Source: Mobilibacterium timonense
Lineage (GTDB): Bacteria > Bacillota > Clostridia > Peptostreptococcales > Anaerovoracaceae
Assembly (NCBI RefSeq): GCF_900155555.1
Contig: NZ_FUHN01000008.1
Location: 1 to 64,000, forward strand
Direction of reading: 5' to 3'
Length of the DNA: 64,000 bases
Numbering within the stretch: the first letter of the stretch is position 1; the number at the start of each line of letters is the position of its first letter. A program made the position numbers and the translations under genes. The notes under the pieces were generated by a model. That model did not search any database. It was not told the origin of the DNA and saw only the letters and a list, made by a program, of their open reading frames with translations. This document shows positions 14,641 through 22,717 of this stretch, piece after piece.

Positions 14641-17124
14641 TTATATATCCGTCCTGCTGAGGATCTGCGCCGGCCTCTTGCTCAGCGTCCTCCACACCGG
14701 GATGAGTCCCACGATGATGTTGAATACCAGCATCAGCGCGAATGACAGGGCGCAAACTCCCGGAGTCACCATGTAGATGCTGCTGAGGAAGCTGGTGATC
14801 TTGATCACATTTTTCATTATGTAGTAGATCAATATCAGCCCCGGCACTCCTGTTATGGTGGTGATCACGATGATCTCGCCCAGGAACATGGAATAGATGT
14901 CCCGCTTTTTCAGACCGATGGCCCTGAGGGTGCCGACCTCCTTGATCCTCGACAGGAAGGAAGACCTGAGCATGAGATACATCTCTATCAGTGCGATGGC
15001 CATGATCACTCCAGCAAGTATCAGGGAGTTTCTGGTCATGCTTTTCTGAGAGTCCTTGAACTCCGCCTTGTCCCTGTCGTAGTTCACCTTTCCGGTTATG
15101 CCCTGAGATCCCAGCGCCTTCACGAGGGCCTGCGGATGGTCGGCGTAGACGGTCATGACCTTCTGCTTGCTCACGTAATTCAGGTAGATGGTATTGCCCG
15201 TCACGTAGATATTATCATCCGGCGTGTCTGAAAGGTAGTATCCTACCACCTTGAGAGGCGTCCCGTTCATCTTCTTGCTTATGGTCTTGTTCAGCGGGAA
15301 CTCTGCAGCATGTGAATAGTTCACCAGAGCCTCGTAATCCGCCGATGGTGCCCTGCCCTGCTTTATCTTCAGAGCCGCAGGCCTGAGGTCGTAGTCCAGA
15401 ACAGATGATGCCACCTCTTCTCCCGACTGGCTCTCGGCATCATTGGCGCTCGCCACACTGCCGTCGAAATTGTCGTCGCTCCCCATGGTCTGATCCTGGC
15501 CCTTCTGCAGGTTGGTGATGTAATAGAGCATCTGCCCTGCCGGGACATATGCATCAGGAGAACCCGTGTCAGAGATCCCCACGATGGTCCTGTCCCCAAC
15601 ATTCGGTATATTCACCGTCCTGTTGAGGAACTGTTTCGCGTTGGTGATCCCTGCGGTCTTGCCCGCCTTGGACTTCAGGTATCTCTTCACCAGCATGTTG
15701 TCCACCACGAGCTCACCGTCGTTTTCAGGCATCCTTCCGTATTTTATGTCGGAGGAGTCGATGGTGTCCGCGCTCACGATGGATGCGGTCAGGGCCGCAG
15801 AAGCCTTTGCCGTCTGGAAAAAGTCGTTCAGCGGCACCACGAGCGTCACGGTCGAGTCGCCAGGAAGGACGTACCGGCTCTCGTCCATCTGGTCCACGCG
15901 GTTTATCAGCTCCGTGTTCCTGGAAGGATTGGAGACCGTGACATAATGACTGTCGGTCTGCATGAAGTCGTTATCGTCTATCTGGAGCACTCCGAGAACG
16001 TTGCTCACCGCCACGAAGGTGAACATGGCCGCGAACACGAAGCCGAAGAGAAGAAGCTTTTTCAGCCTCTTGAAGCCCTTCACAGTCTTGAAGCCCTTGC
16101 CCAGCATGTTAAGCGGAGAGTATATGGAAGTATACTTCGCCTTGAAGCCCTCCGGCATGTACTTGTCGTACTTGAAGGCGTTTTCCTCGTACACGCTCTC
16201 GTCCATGGCCGAGTAGTGGTCGTTGATCAGCTCTATATTGCTGGACTCGTCGATGACGTTATATTTTCCATTCGTGTCGATGAACAGGTTGCCGCCACGG
16301 AACACCATGGTGATCTTGCCGCTCTCCCACGGCCTGTCGCTGTACATCACCACCTTGGTGTCGTCCTTTTTGAACTTTCCTGCATACGGCATATCCTTCA
16401 GGTAGATCCTGTTCTCCAGCTGGTAATCCAGATACCTGGAGGAATCGTTCACCCTGTCGGCCAGGATCTTGCCGTCACTCATCTCGAGGATCCGGTCCGA
16501 ATAGAACTCGGCGATCTCCTTCTCGTGGGTGACCAGTATGACAAGCCTCTCCCTGGATATCGCCTTGATGATGTTCATGACCTGGATGGTGTTCATGCTG
16601 TCCAGATTTCCCGTAGGTTCATCGGCGATGATTATCCTCGGGTTCTTGACGATGGCTCTGGCGATGGCCACCCTCTGACGCTGTCCTCCTGACAGTGCAC
16701 CGGCGTCTTTGTTCCTGAACGGATAGATGCCCACGGAGTCCAGGCAGTAGTTTACCCTCTCCTCGATGACCTTCTTATCCTTTATTCCGACCATCCTGAG
16801 GGCGATGGCGACGTTCTCGAACACGCTCTCCTCGTCGATGAGGTTGAAGTTCTGGAAAATATAGCCTATCTTGGCGTTTCGTATGTTGTCGATCTTTCCG
16901 GCGCTCCGACCGGTGATCTGCTCGTCATCGATGTATATGTTCCCCGAATTCACGCTGTCCAGACCGCCTATGGCGTTCAACAGCGTGGTCTTGCCGCAGC
17001 CCGAAGGCCCGAGGAGGGTGACGATGCCCTTGTCCGGCAGCTCCACGGAGGTGTTATCGATGACGTGTATCTCGTTCTGCTTCCTCCGGTTGTAGTACTT
17101 GTTGACGTTGGATAGCTTTATCAT
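14641..17124 (-). CDS. ABC transporter ATPase-permease fusion (MacB/FtsX-type), second of pair
   Basis: 827 residues. The N-terminal ~225 residues are an ABC ATPase of the LolD/MacB class: GPSGCGKTT, LSGGQRQRVAIARAI, IIADEPTGNLDS. Then a linker, a first membrane helix (~360-380), an extracellular region of ~300 residues, and three C-terminal helices with FtsX-like features (KEVGTLRAIGLKKRDIYSMFLGE). This MacB topology suits mechanotransmission or extrusion of lipoproteins or peptides rather than import. It starts 2 bp after the upstream ATPase-permease gene; the two fused half-transporters probably form a heterodimer. Confidence 0.9.
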   Translation of the reverse strand: MIKLSNVNKYYNRRKQNEIHVIDNTSVELPDKGIVTLLGPSGCGKTTLLNAIGGLDSVNSGNIYIDDEQITGRSAGKIDNIRNAKIGYIFQNFNLIDEESVFENVAIALRMVGIKDKKVIEERVNYCLDSVGIYPFRNKDAGALSGGQRQRVAIARAIVKNPRIIIADEPTGNLDSMNTIQVMNIIKAISRERLVILVTHEKEIAEFYSDRILEMSDGKILADRVNDSSRYLDYQLENRIYLKDMPYAGKFKKDDTKVVMYSDRPWESGKITMVFRGGNLFIDTNGKYNVIDESSNIELINDHYSAMDESVYEENAFKYDKYMPEGFKAKYTSIYSPLNMLGKGFKTVKGFKRLKKLLLFGFVFAAMFTFVAVSNVLGVLQIDDNDFMQTDSHYVTVSNPSRNTELINRVDQMDESRYVLPGDSTVTLVVPLNDFFQTAKASAALTASIVSADTIDSSDIKYGRMPENDGELVVDNMLVKRYLKSKAGKTAGITNAKQFLNRTVNIPNVGDRTIVGISDTGSPDAYVPAGQMLYYITNLQKGQDQTMGSDDNFDGSVASANDAESQSGEEVASSVLDYDLRPAALKIKQGRAPSADYEALVNYSHAAEFPLNKTISKKMNGTPLKVVGYYLSDTPDDNIYVTGNTIYLNYVSKQKVMTVYADHPQALVKALGSQGITGKVNYDRDKAEFKDSQKSMTRNSLILAGVIMAIALIEMYLMLRSSFLSRIKEVGTLRAIGLKKRDIYSMFLGEIIVITTITGVPGLILIYYIMKNVIKITSFLSSIYMVTPGVCALSFALMLVFNIIVGLIPVWRTLSKRPAQILSRTDI

Positions 17125-17126
17125 CC

Positions 17127-19511
17127 CTACTCCTCCTCTCTGTAAACGCTCATGGCACTCTTCTTAAACAGCTTTCTCGAATATCTTGCCGCTATGAGAA
17201 GTGACATGACGAGGAGTCCGGCAAACAGCACTACATAGTCTCCGGTGCTGAGGAAGTCCGCCAGGTTTTTAATGGCCCTGGAGTGGATCACGTCCATGGT
17301 CACGAGCTTAAGCCCAAAGAGATCCAGGACGTAGGCTATCACCATTATGAGGAGCAGCTCGATCCGCAGGATCATGGCCGTGTCCTCCCTTGTGGCTCCC
17401 AGTATCCTGAGGGTCGAGTAGTAGGAATTTCTCGACCTCATTATCAGTCTTATCACTGCAAAGAGAATGAAAAACAGAACTAACATCTCTATCACGAACC
17501 CGCCCATGGAAAGCAGCTTGAGCACGAATCCGAAGCCGCCGGTATAGTCTGCTCTCGCATCCTTGAGCACCAGGGTCTTGAATCCGGCACTCTTTGCAGC
17601 CGCAGCCACAGAGTCAGCGTCCATCTCGTTTTTCACCATCAGGCTCGCCTGATAGTTGCCGTTGTTGAACAGAGCAGCGTAGTCTTCCCTGTTCACGAAA
17701 ACGCTCTGTGTATATGTAGGGTAGTCCTCCTTGTTCAGCCCCAGCACCGATTTGATGGTGCTCTCCGTGTAGACCTTTCCTACGGTCAGATTCAGGCTCT
17801 TCTGGAAAAACATGTTCTTCGCGGTGATGTTCAGCGGCTTACCCACGGCAGCGGCTGCCGAAGGAGGCTCTGCTCCGGTGTTTCTTCCATAGTACTGGAG
17901 CTGGTCCTCGCTGATGTAGACCTTGCCCTGAGGAACGCTGTCTGATACGTACACAGGGGTCCCCTGTCCCGCCTTGGTCTCCACCTTCATTCCGTTGTAG
18001 TCCAGTGTGACATCGGATGAAAGGGCGATCATGTTTGTGTTCAGCTGGCTGCTCACGGCGTCACTAACATAGATCCTGGACTTTCCGACCTCCTGATTTG
18101 TGTAGGATGAGCTGGAATTACCAGAACTGCTCTTGGTGAAAATAACTCCTGTCACCTTCAGTTTCTGAGGTATCACCCTCGAGCCGTCGTCTGAGTTCGT
18201 CCTGTAGCAGTAGTACTCCTGTCCGATGATCTTCGACGGGTCGTCCTTCAGCTCGCTGCCCGAATAAGAAAAGTCGGTGTCGATCATGCACACGACCTCG
18301 TTGTCGGACTGAGGCAGGGTACCTGCGTCCAGATCCTTTTCCTTGAGATTCGAATCACTTAAATTGTAGACCGCTCCACGAAGGTCGTACTGGTCTGTTT
18401 CCAGCCCGATGCTGTTGTCCAGGCCTATGTCATTTGTTACGACCCTGCTGACTCCGTCGATCTTTGCCAGCTTGTCAAGGTCAGCCTGATCGATCGGCGA
18501 ATGGTCTTCCTTAGCGACCACGATCCTCTTTGGCGAGGCATAGCTGAAATACTGGTTGTATCCCAGCATGTCGACCTCGTGGAGGCTGCTCTTTGTGGAT
18601 GAATATCCTCCCAGCACGGCGGCGACCGCAAAAATATATACCAGAAGCAGCAGGATGAACTTGGTCGGCAGGTTGAAGGTATTTCTCACCCCCAGCATCA
18701 GACGGGTGCCGCCAGTCATGTCACCAGGTGTCCCGGATACATCTGCACCCGAAAACTCCGCCACAGGCGCCTTCGCGCTGTGATCCTCTTTTCCATGACT
18801 GTTGTCGATCTTCCTGTCCTCGATGATGCGGCCGTCATGCATGGTTATCTTGCGGGTAACGTACTGCTCCACCTGCTCGTAATTGTGGGTCACAATGACA
18901 ACGAGCTTTTCCCGGGAGATGCGATGGAGAGTCTCCATGACGATTGCTGCCGACTTGCTGTCCAGGTTCCCCGTAGGCTCGTCCGCCACGATTATCGGCG
19001 CGTCCTTGGCCAGTGCCCTTGCGATGGCGACCCTCTGCTTCTGGCCGCCGGAAAGCTTGGAGGCTCTGGTGCGCGTGTATTCAGTCAGTCCCACGAGCTC
19101 CAGGAGTTCAGGTACTCTCTTTCGGCAGGTCTCCCTGTCGATGCCGCAGAGGAGCATGGACAGCTCAACGTTCTGGTAGACCGTGTAGCTGTTGACCAGG
19201 TTGAAGTCCTGGAAAATATTTCCGATGTACTGCTTGCGGTAGCGCTCGTAGTCTACCGGGCGGAAGCCACTCGTATCCTCCCCGCCCACGAACATCTCTC
19301 CTTCCTCGTAGGTGTCGAGGCCTGAGATGACATTCAGAAGCGTGGATTTTCCGCTGCCGCTCTCTCCCGTTATTGCTACGAACTCTCCCATGTCAAGATC
19401 GAGGTCGAGCTTGGAAAAGCCCGTGCTCACCGTGTCACGATTCGAGTAGAACTTGGATACCTTCCTGAGCTCTATCATGTGATGGTGCTGTTCTGTGCTT
19501 TTGTCTGGCAT
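17127..19511 (-). CDS. ABC transporter ATPase-permease fusion (MacB/FtsX-type), first of pair
   Basis: 794 residues. ATPase at ~10-235 with GESGSGKST, LSGGQKQRVAIARAL and IIVADEPTGNLDS; helix FILLLLVYIFAVAAVL (~285-305); an outer domain of ~330 residues rich in Ser, Asp and Tyr; three C-terminal helices. It shares layout but little sequence with its downstream partner, which supports a heterodimer. GGAGG lies before the ATG, 45 bp after the stop of the acidic membrane-protein gene, making a three-gene operon. Substrate unknown; no two-component genes sit beside it, unlike typical bacitracin-type modules. Confidence 0.9.
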   Translation of the reverse strand: MPDKSTEQHHHMIELRKVSKFYSNRDTVSTGFSKLDLDLDMGEFVAITGESGSGKSTLLNVISGLDTYEEGEMFVGGEDTSGFRPVDYERYRKQYIGNIFQDFNLVNSYTVYQNVELSMLLCGIDRETCRKRVPELLELVGLTEYTRTRASKLSGGQKQRVAIARALAKDAPIIVADEPTGNLDSKSAAIVMETLHRISREKLVVIVTHNYEQVEQYVTRKITMHDGRIIEDRKIDNSHGKEDHSAKAPVAEFSGADVSGTPGDMTGGTRLMLGVRNTFNLPTKFILLLLVYIFAVAAVLGGYSSTKSSLHEVDMLGYNQYFSYASPKRIVVAKEDHSPIDQADLDKLAKIDGVSRVVTNDIGLDNSIGLETDQYDLRGAVYNLSDSNLKEKDLDAGTLPQSDNEVVCMIDTDFSYSGSELKDDPSKIIGQEYYCYRTNSDDGSRVIPQKLKVTGVIFTKSSSGNSSSSYTNQEVGKSRIYVSDAVSSQLNTNMIALSSDVTLDYNGMKVETKAGQGTPVYVSDSVPQGKVYISEDQLQYYGRNTGAEPPSAAAAVGKPLNITAKNMFFQKSLNLTVGKVYTESTIKSVLGLNKEDYPTYTQSVFVNREDYAALFNNGNYQASLMVKNEMDADSVAAAAKSAGFKTLVLKDARADYTGGFGFVLKLLSMGGFVIEMLVLFFILFAVIRLIMRSRNSYYSTLRILGATREDTAMILRIELLLIMVIAYVLDLFGLKLVTMDVIHSRAIKNLADFLSTGDYVVLFAGLLVMSLLIAARYSRKLFKKSAMSVYREEE

Positions 19512-19556
19512 TAATATCCTCCTGTGTTCTTTCCAGCGGCCCCGATCTCCGTTTCG

Positions 19557-21122
19557 CTACCAGGTGGTGGCGATGTCCAGCTGCTGTGGATTGGATGAGG
19601 CGAACCCTCCCGTGTCCACGACCATGGCCAGGCCAACACTAGATCTTACGATTGACCCCTTCGGGTGAAGGCTGAGGTTGGCCGCTACCATGACGTAGTT
19701 GCCGAACATCTTCACGCCGTCGCTCCTCACCCAGTAGGTGCCGCTGTATCCGGCGCTGTGCATGATGCTCACAACTCCGGACATATTCAGGTTGTAATAG
19801 GTCTCCCGTCCGTTAGGACCGGTGACCGCCCCCCGGCTGCTGCTGATGTGAGGGCCGTTGTAGTAGTATGCGCTCTTGACGACCTGATACGTCTCAGAGT
19901 TTTCAATGTCCGTACTCCTCTCCTCAGGGATGAATTCCATTGCCGCAGCCTTCTTCCTGAGGTTCTCGACTCTGGCCTTGTCGATCTCTGAATCCACGCT
20001 GACCGTGAGAAGATTGTACGCGGAGTCGATCGAGGTCGCCTCCGGAGACACGAGGGCAGCTGCTGTCTTCTTTCCGTCGGCAGCCAGCCAGTCACTGTGC
20101 TCCTTTGCAAGCACGGCCTGATATATGGCCAGTCCGAGAAGGGCGACCACCCCAACTTCGATGATGATCATCAGCACCAGATTCTTCTTGTGAAGGTGGA
20201 TGATCTTATGCTTTACCCGGTGGAAGCGGGATACCTTCTTCTGAGCGCCTTCTTCGGCTTCGGAGAACGCCTCTTCGGCGCTGGCCTCCGCGGCGGACTC
20301 TGCTTTTTCCAGTCTCTCGGCCTCGCTGTCTATCTCAGACTCAGCCTCTTCCTCAGCTTCAGGGATCTCTTCGGCTTCCTCGGCCTCAGCTTCACGGACC
20401 TCGATAGCTTCGGCAGATACAGTACCATCTTCCGGAGTCTCGACGGGTTCCTCGGCCCCCACAGCGGACTTAACGACATCTGCCGATTCCTCCGCAGGTT
20501 CTGCGAGTTCTTGTGATCCAATGGTCACAGGCTCTTCAATGGGCTCTGCCGTTTCCTCTGCAGGCTCTACAGGCTCATGTGACTCTTCGGTAGTCTCTAC
20601 CGATTCCTCCGGGGTCTCGGCGGCCTCTGCAGGTTCGGCAGGCTCCGCCGCTTTCTCGGGAGCTTCATCCCCCTCCGGGACCCTGCCCATGAGACTCATG
20701 AAGGATCTGGCCAGACGGTCTGCTTCCTCCCGGTCCTCCCGGGTCATGGCGGCCTCTTCAGCGTCGTAATCTGAGTCGGCAAAAAGATCCCCCAGCTGGA
20801 AATCCTCTCCGATCTCGGCTTCTGCCTCCTGTGCCAGCTGGATCCGCCGCTTTCTGTCCTCCAATCTCTTGCTGGAGATCGCGGCCAGACCAGTCCGGGA
20901 CAGGATGAACTCCAGCTCGTACTCCTTCTGCTGATCCTTGAGCGCAGCGGCGATCTTCTTCATCGCCTCAGGATCGTTCAGGATGCGGATGACCTTTTCT
21001 CTGGCCTCCGGATCCTCCGGGAGCATGAATCCATCTTCGATCTTTTCTTCCTGCAACTGCTCGTCAGTACGGTCTTCCTTAGTCATCTTCTCGTTTTGCA
21101 TCATCTTCGGCTGCTCCATCAT
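19557..21122 (-). CDS. Acidic, single-pass membrane protein with a 3D/double-psi-barrel-like C-terminal domain
   Basis: 521 residues from the ATG at 21122 (AAGGA 9 bases upstream); the frame is open back into the tRNA gene but those codons are antisense tRNA. Residues ~1-150 are charged and helical, ~152-293 a low-complexity Glu/Pro/Ala stretch (EPAEPAEAAE-like), ~295-312 basic, then one membrane helix (~313-338) and an outer C-terminal domain (~383-521). That domain contains YYNLNMSGVVSIM, YVMVAANLSLHPKGS and VVDTGGF...QQLDIATTW, resembling 3D/RlpA-type double-psi barrels of wall proteins. The barrel assignment is tentative. It heads the operon with the two ABC proteins. Confidence 0.82.
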   Translation of the reverse strand: MMEQPKMMQNEKMTKEDRTDEQLQEEKIEDGFMLPEDPEAREKVIRILNDPEAMKKIAAALKDQQKEYELEFILSRTGLAAISSKRLEDRKRRIQLAQEAEAEIGEDFQLGDLFADSDYDAEEAAMTREDREEADRLARSFMSLMGRVPEGDEAPEKAAEPAEPAEAAETPEESVETTEESHEPVEPAEETAEPIEEPVTIGSQELAEPAEESADVVKSAVGAEEPVETPEDGTVSAEAIEVREAEAEEAEEIPEAEEEAESEIDSEAERLEKAESAAEASAEEAFSEAEEGAQKKVSRFHRVKHKIIHLHKKNLVLMIIIEVGVVALLGLAIYQAVLAKEHSDWLAADGKKTAAALVSPEATSIDSAYNLLTVSVDSEIDKARVENLRKKAAAMEFIPEERSTDIENSETYQVVKSAYYYNGPHISSSRGAVTGPNGRETYYNLNMSGVVSIMHSAGYSGTYWVRSDGVKMFGNYVMVAANLSLHPKGSIVRSSVGLAMVVDTGGFASSNPQQLDIATTW

Positions 21123-21134
21123 CTGCAGAAATCC

Positions 21135-21163
21135 TTGCGATATGTGATCATTTAGGTTATAAT
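21135..21163 (+). promoter_or_regulatory. Promoter of tRNA-Gly
   Basis: TTGCGA (21135-21140) and a perfect TATAAT (21158-21163) are 17 bp apart, putting the start ~13 nt before the mature tRNA end. The same bases must also hold the divergent promoter of the acidic membrane-protein gene. Confidence 0.85.
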
Positions 21164-21182
21164 CACGTTGTCGCATTTCCGC

Positions 21183-21256
21183 GCGGGTGTAGTTTAATGG
21201 CAAAATTCGAGCTTCCCAAGCTTGCGTCGAGGGTTCGATTCCCTTCACCCGCTCCA
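21183..21256 (+). tRNA. tRNA-Gly, anticodon CCC
   Basis: 74 nt including encoded CCA. Acceptor arms GCGGGTG (21183-21189) and CACCCGC (21246-21252) pair fully. The anticodon stem CGAGC/GCTTG closes loop TTCCCAA with anticodon CCC at 21215-21217. The T arm is GAGGG-TTCGATT-CCCTT. It reads GGG glycine codons. A promoter lies directly upstream and a terminator (21262-21286) directly downstream, so it is a single-gene transcript, yet its 3' end is the first unit of a tandem array. Confidence 0.96.
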
Positions 21257-21261
21257 GGCAG

Positions 21262-21286
21262 GCACCTCTTCGGGGGTGCTTTTTTT
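21262..21286 (+). terminator. Terminator of tRNA-Gly (array unit 1)
   Basis: Stem GCACCTC/GGGGTGC with a TTCG tetraloop, then seven Ts. It differs in sequence from the terminators of units 2 and 3. Confidence 0.92.
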
Positions 21287-21478
21287 ATGCCCCGGGAGGT
21301 GGCTGCTTCGCAGGCGGGCAAGGGAATGGAACCCGAGACGCAACGTCAGAGAGGGTTCGTATCCGGGTGTACCATCATTGGGACACCCGGAAAACCGCTG
21401 TCAAGGACGCCGTCAGGCGCCGCGCAGCGGGCACCGCTCCTTGACGGCGGGATCTTCCCTTCACCCGCTCCAGGCAGG

Positions 21479-21504
21479 CACCTCCCACCGGGAGGTGTTT
21501 TTTT
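21479..21504 (+). terminator. Terminator in array unit 2
   Basis: Perfect 8-bp stem CACCTCCC/GGGAGGTG with loop ACC and seven Ts, directly after the second copy of the tRNA 3' end. Confidence 0.9.
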
Positions 21505-21704
21505 ATGCCCAGACCTCCCGGGAGGTGGCTGCTTCGCAGGCGGGCAAGGGAATGGAACCCGAGACGCAACGTCAGAGAGGGTTCGTATCCGGGTGTACCA
21601 TCATTGGGACACCCGGAAAACCGCTGTCAAGGACGCCGTCAGGCGCCGCGCAGCGGGCACCGCTCCTTGACGGCGGGATCTTCCCTTCACCCGCTCCAGG
21701 CAGG

Positions 21705-21730
21705 CACCTCCCACCGGGAGGTGTTTTTTT
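21705..21730 (+). terminator. Terminator in array unit 3
   Basis: The same 8-bp stem and seven Ts as in unit 2, directly after the third copy of the tRNA 3' end. Confidence 0.9.
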
Positions 21731-21815
21731 ATGCCCAGACCTCCCGGGGGGAGGTTGCTGTTTAGCAGGCGGGCAAGGGAATGGAACCCGAGACGCAACG
21801 TCGTACGCGCTTGGA

Positions 21816-21844
21816 GCCACCTGTTATTTGCAGGCGGCTTTTAA
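21816..21844 (+). terminator. Hairpin closing the array
   Basis: GCCACCTG/CAGGCGGC (one A-C mismatch) with a 7-nt loop, then TTTTAAT, 14 bp after the truncated third unit. A last plus-strand terminator. Confidence 0.6.
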
Positions 21845-22083
21845 TGACTCGAATTATTGTATTTTCGGAGTCGAGTCTGGTCAATGGCCCGAACCCCGGT
21901 TTTGACAATCTTATAATAATCTTAATAAGCTGTTTTGGCAAAATTAAGATTTCTTGCGGCAAGCGGGCTAATGCCAAATTTTGCTGCACTTCAGATATAG
22001 TAGCATCACCCCATGGTGGGATAATTGATATCAGAAGCGTCGGATATTACCCCGGGATTCGTGATACCTAATATGGCTTACCA

Positions 22084-22287
22084 CTAGATCTCAAATATCA
22101 AAAAAATCGTTGAGGTGTACAAGATTTTTCTGCGTGCTGTTACGGCGGAAAATGGAGTTTCCGAATCCCCGGGGTGATCCGTGGTAGTCAGCGCTGTGAT
22201 GCCTGCATAATACATAAAACTGTTCACCATAAATGCAATAAAAATCGTCAAAACAAGATATACAGAAACAGCGATCACAGTAATCAT
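22084..22287 (-). CDS. Possible small membrane protein (doubtful)
   Basis: A 67-residue frame starting ATG with a strongly hydrophobic first 30 residues (MITVIAVSVYLVLTIFIAFM) and a second hydrophobic C-terminal piece. No convincing ribosome site precedes it and nothing familiar is seen. It lies inside the AT-rich patch, 28 bp downstream of a minus-strand hairpin. It may be chance or a fragment of an element. Confidence 0.2.
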   Translation of the reverse strand: MITVIAVSVYLVLTIFIAFMVNSFMYYAGITALTTTDHPGDSETPFSAVTARRKILYTSTIFLIFEI

Positions 22288-22314
22288 GCTTGTGATCTAC
22301 CACGGGATCCAATA

Positions 22315-22373
22315 AAAAAGGATATCCCGCCGTAAAAAACTCATGTTTTTTTGATCGGCTACGGCGGGATATC
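22315..22373 (-). terminator. 14-bp perfect inverted repeat with T-run on the minus strand
   Basis: Arms GATATCCCGCCGTA (22321-22334) and TACGGCGGGATATC (22360-22373) pair perfectly with a 25-nt loop. The minus-strand RNA continues CTTTTTTATT. It could terminate minus-strand read-through or be the end structure of a MITE-like element. Confidence 0.6.
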
Positions 22374-22532
22374 AATGTTCTCAGATCCCGGGGCAACCTT
22401 AAAATCGTATCTTCCTGATTATCTATTCCTCAGTAATAAACAGCTACCATACATCTTGAAATTCCAACCATTAACCAACATTTATGACACGCTTTTGTCC
22501 TATGAACATCCGATCGATATACCAGAACACTT

Positions 22533-22586
22533 CAAAAAAACAATGGGCTGTCGCATTTGATCAAATGTGGCAACCCATGTTTTTTA
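22533..22586. terminator. Bidirectional hairpin after the trmB/aminotransferase gene
   Basis: A near-perfect 36-bp palindrome (22543-22578) centred on CATTTGATCAAATG, flanked by A7 on the left and T6 on the right. It would stop the minus-strand ecf-trmB operon, though 130 bp after the stop codon. One arm reads GGCTGTCGCATTT, shared with hairpins at 27544-27582 and 29404-29434. Confidence 0.75.
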
Positions 22587-22717
22587 TCCCATGTTAACGA
22601 TCTGTTCTGGTCTGCGCTATTCAGGCAAAACCGTCAGGGCAGCATTATTTTCAGGAACGCGTTTTGTACTGCTCGTCAAGCCTCCTGTACCGCTGTCTCC
22701 GCGTGGCTTTTCCGTTC

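Larger units (their letters stand above)
21239..21802 (+). repeat. Tandem array of tRNA-3'-end-derived units (2.5 copies, ~226 bp)
   Basis: Three units start at 21239, 21455 and 21681, each with the same 18 bases TTCCCTTCACCCGCTCCA, the last 18 nt of tRNA-Gly including CCA. Unit 1 is 216 bp, unit 2 is 226 bp, unit 3 breaks off near 21802. After the tRNA tail each unit has a T-run terminator, a palindrome around CCTCCCGGGAGG, a degenerate inverted copy of the tRNA T arm and acceptor (AAGGGAATGGAACCCGAGACGC), then two inverted repeats (21363-21390 and 21400-21445 in unit 1). From about base 60 on, units 1 and 2 are essentially identical, implying recent duplication. The unit is not a multiple of three, arguing against coding. 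Confidence 0.95.
21845..22532. other. AT-rich, gene-poor patch
   Basis: Composition is visibly more AT-rich than the flanks and codon patterns break down. It holds a 7-bp inverted repeat (GACTCGA/TCGAGTC, 21847-21877), three degenerate copies of a CCCCGGG-centred motif (near 22050, 22166 and 22385), an imperfect inverted repeat GATCC(C)GTGGTAG (about 22175-22187 and 22297-22310), and a 14-bp perfect inverted repeat (22321-22373). Only weak short reading frames occur. It looks like the remnant of an acquired element next to the tRNA gene, with no integrase or transposase left. Confidence 0.6.

Noticed and set aside
21183-21248. N-terminal extension of the acidic membrane protein into the tRNA
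   Set aside because: The first ~24 codons of the longest frame are antisense tRNA-Gly; a ribosome site points to the ATG at 21122.
21239-21802. CRISPR array
   Set aside because: The repeats are >200 bp, differ in number of bases, have no unique spacers of uniform length, and no cas genes are nearby.
21197-21905. Long plus-strand frames (157 and 227 codons) through the tRNA-Gly array
   Set aside because: They begin inside the tRNA, cross terminators, and change frame between units because the 226-bp period is not a multiple of three; high GC content leaves the frames open by chance.
22351-22560. A 69-codon plus-strand frame in the AT-rich patch
   Set aside because: It has no ribosome site, begins within a hairpin and ends in a terminator palindrome; no recognisable protein.
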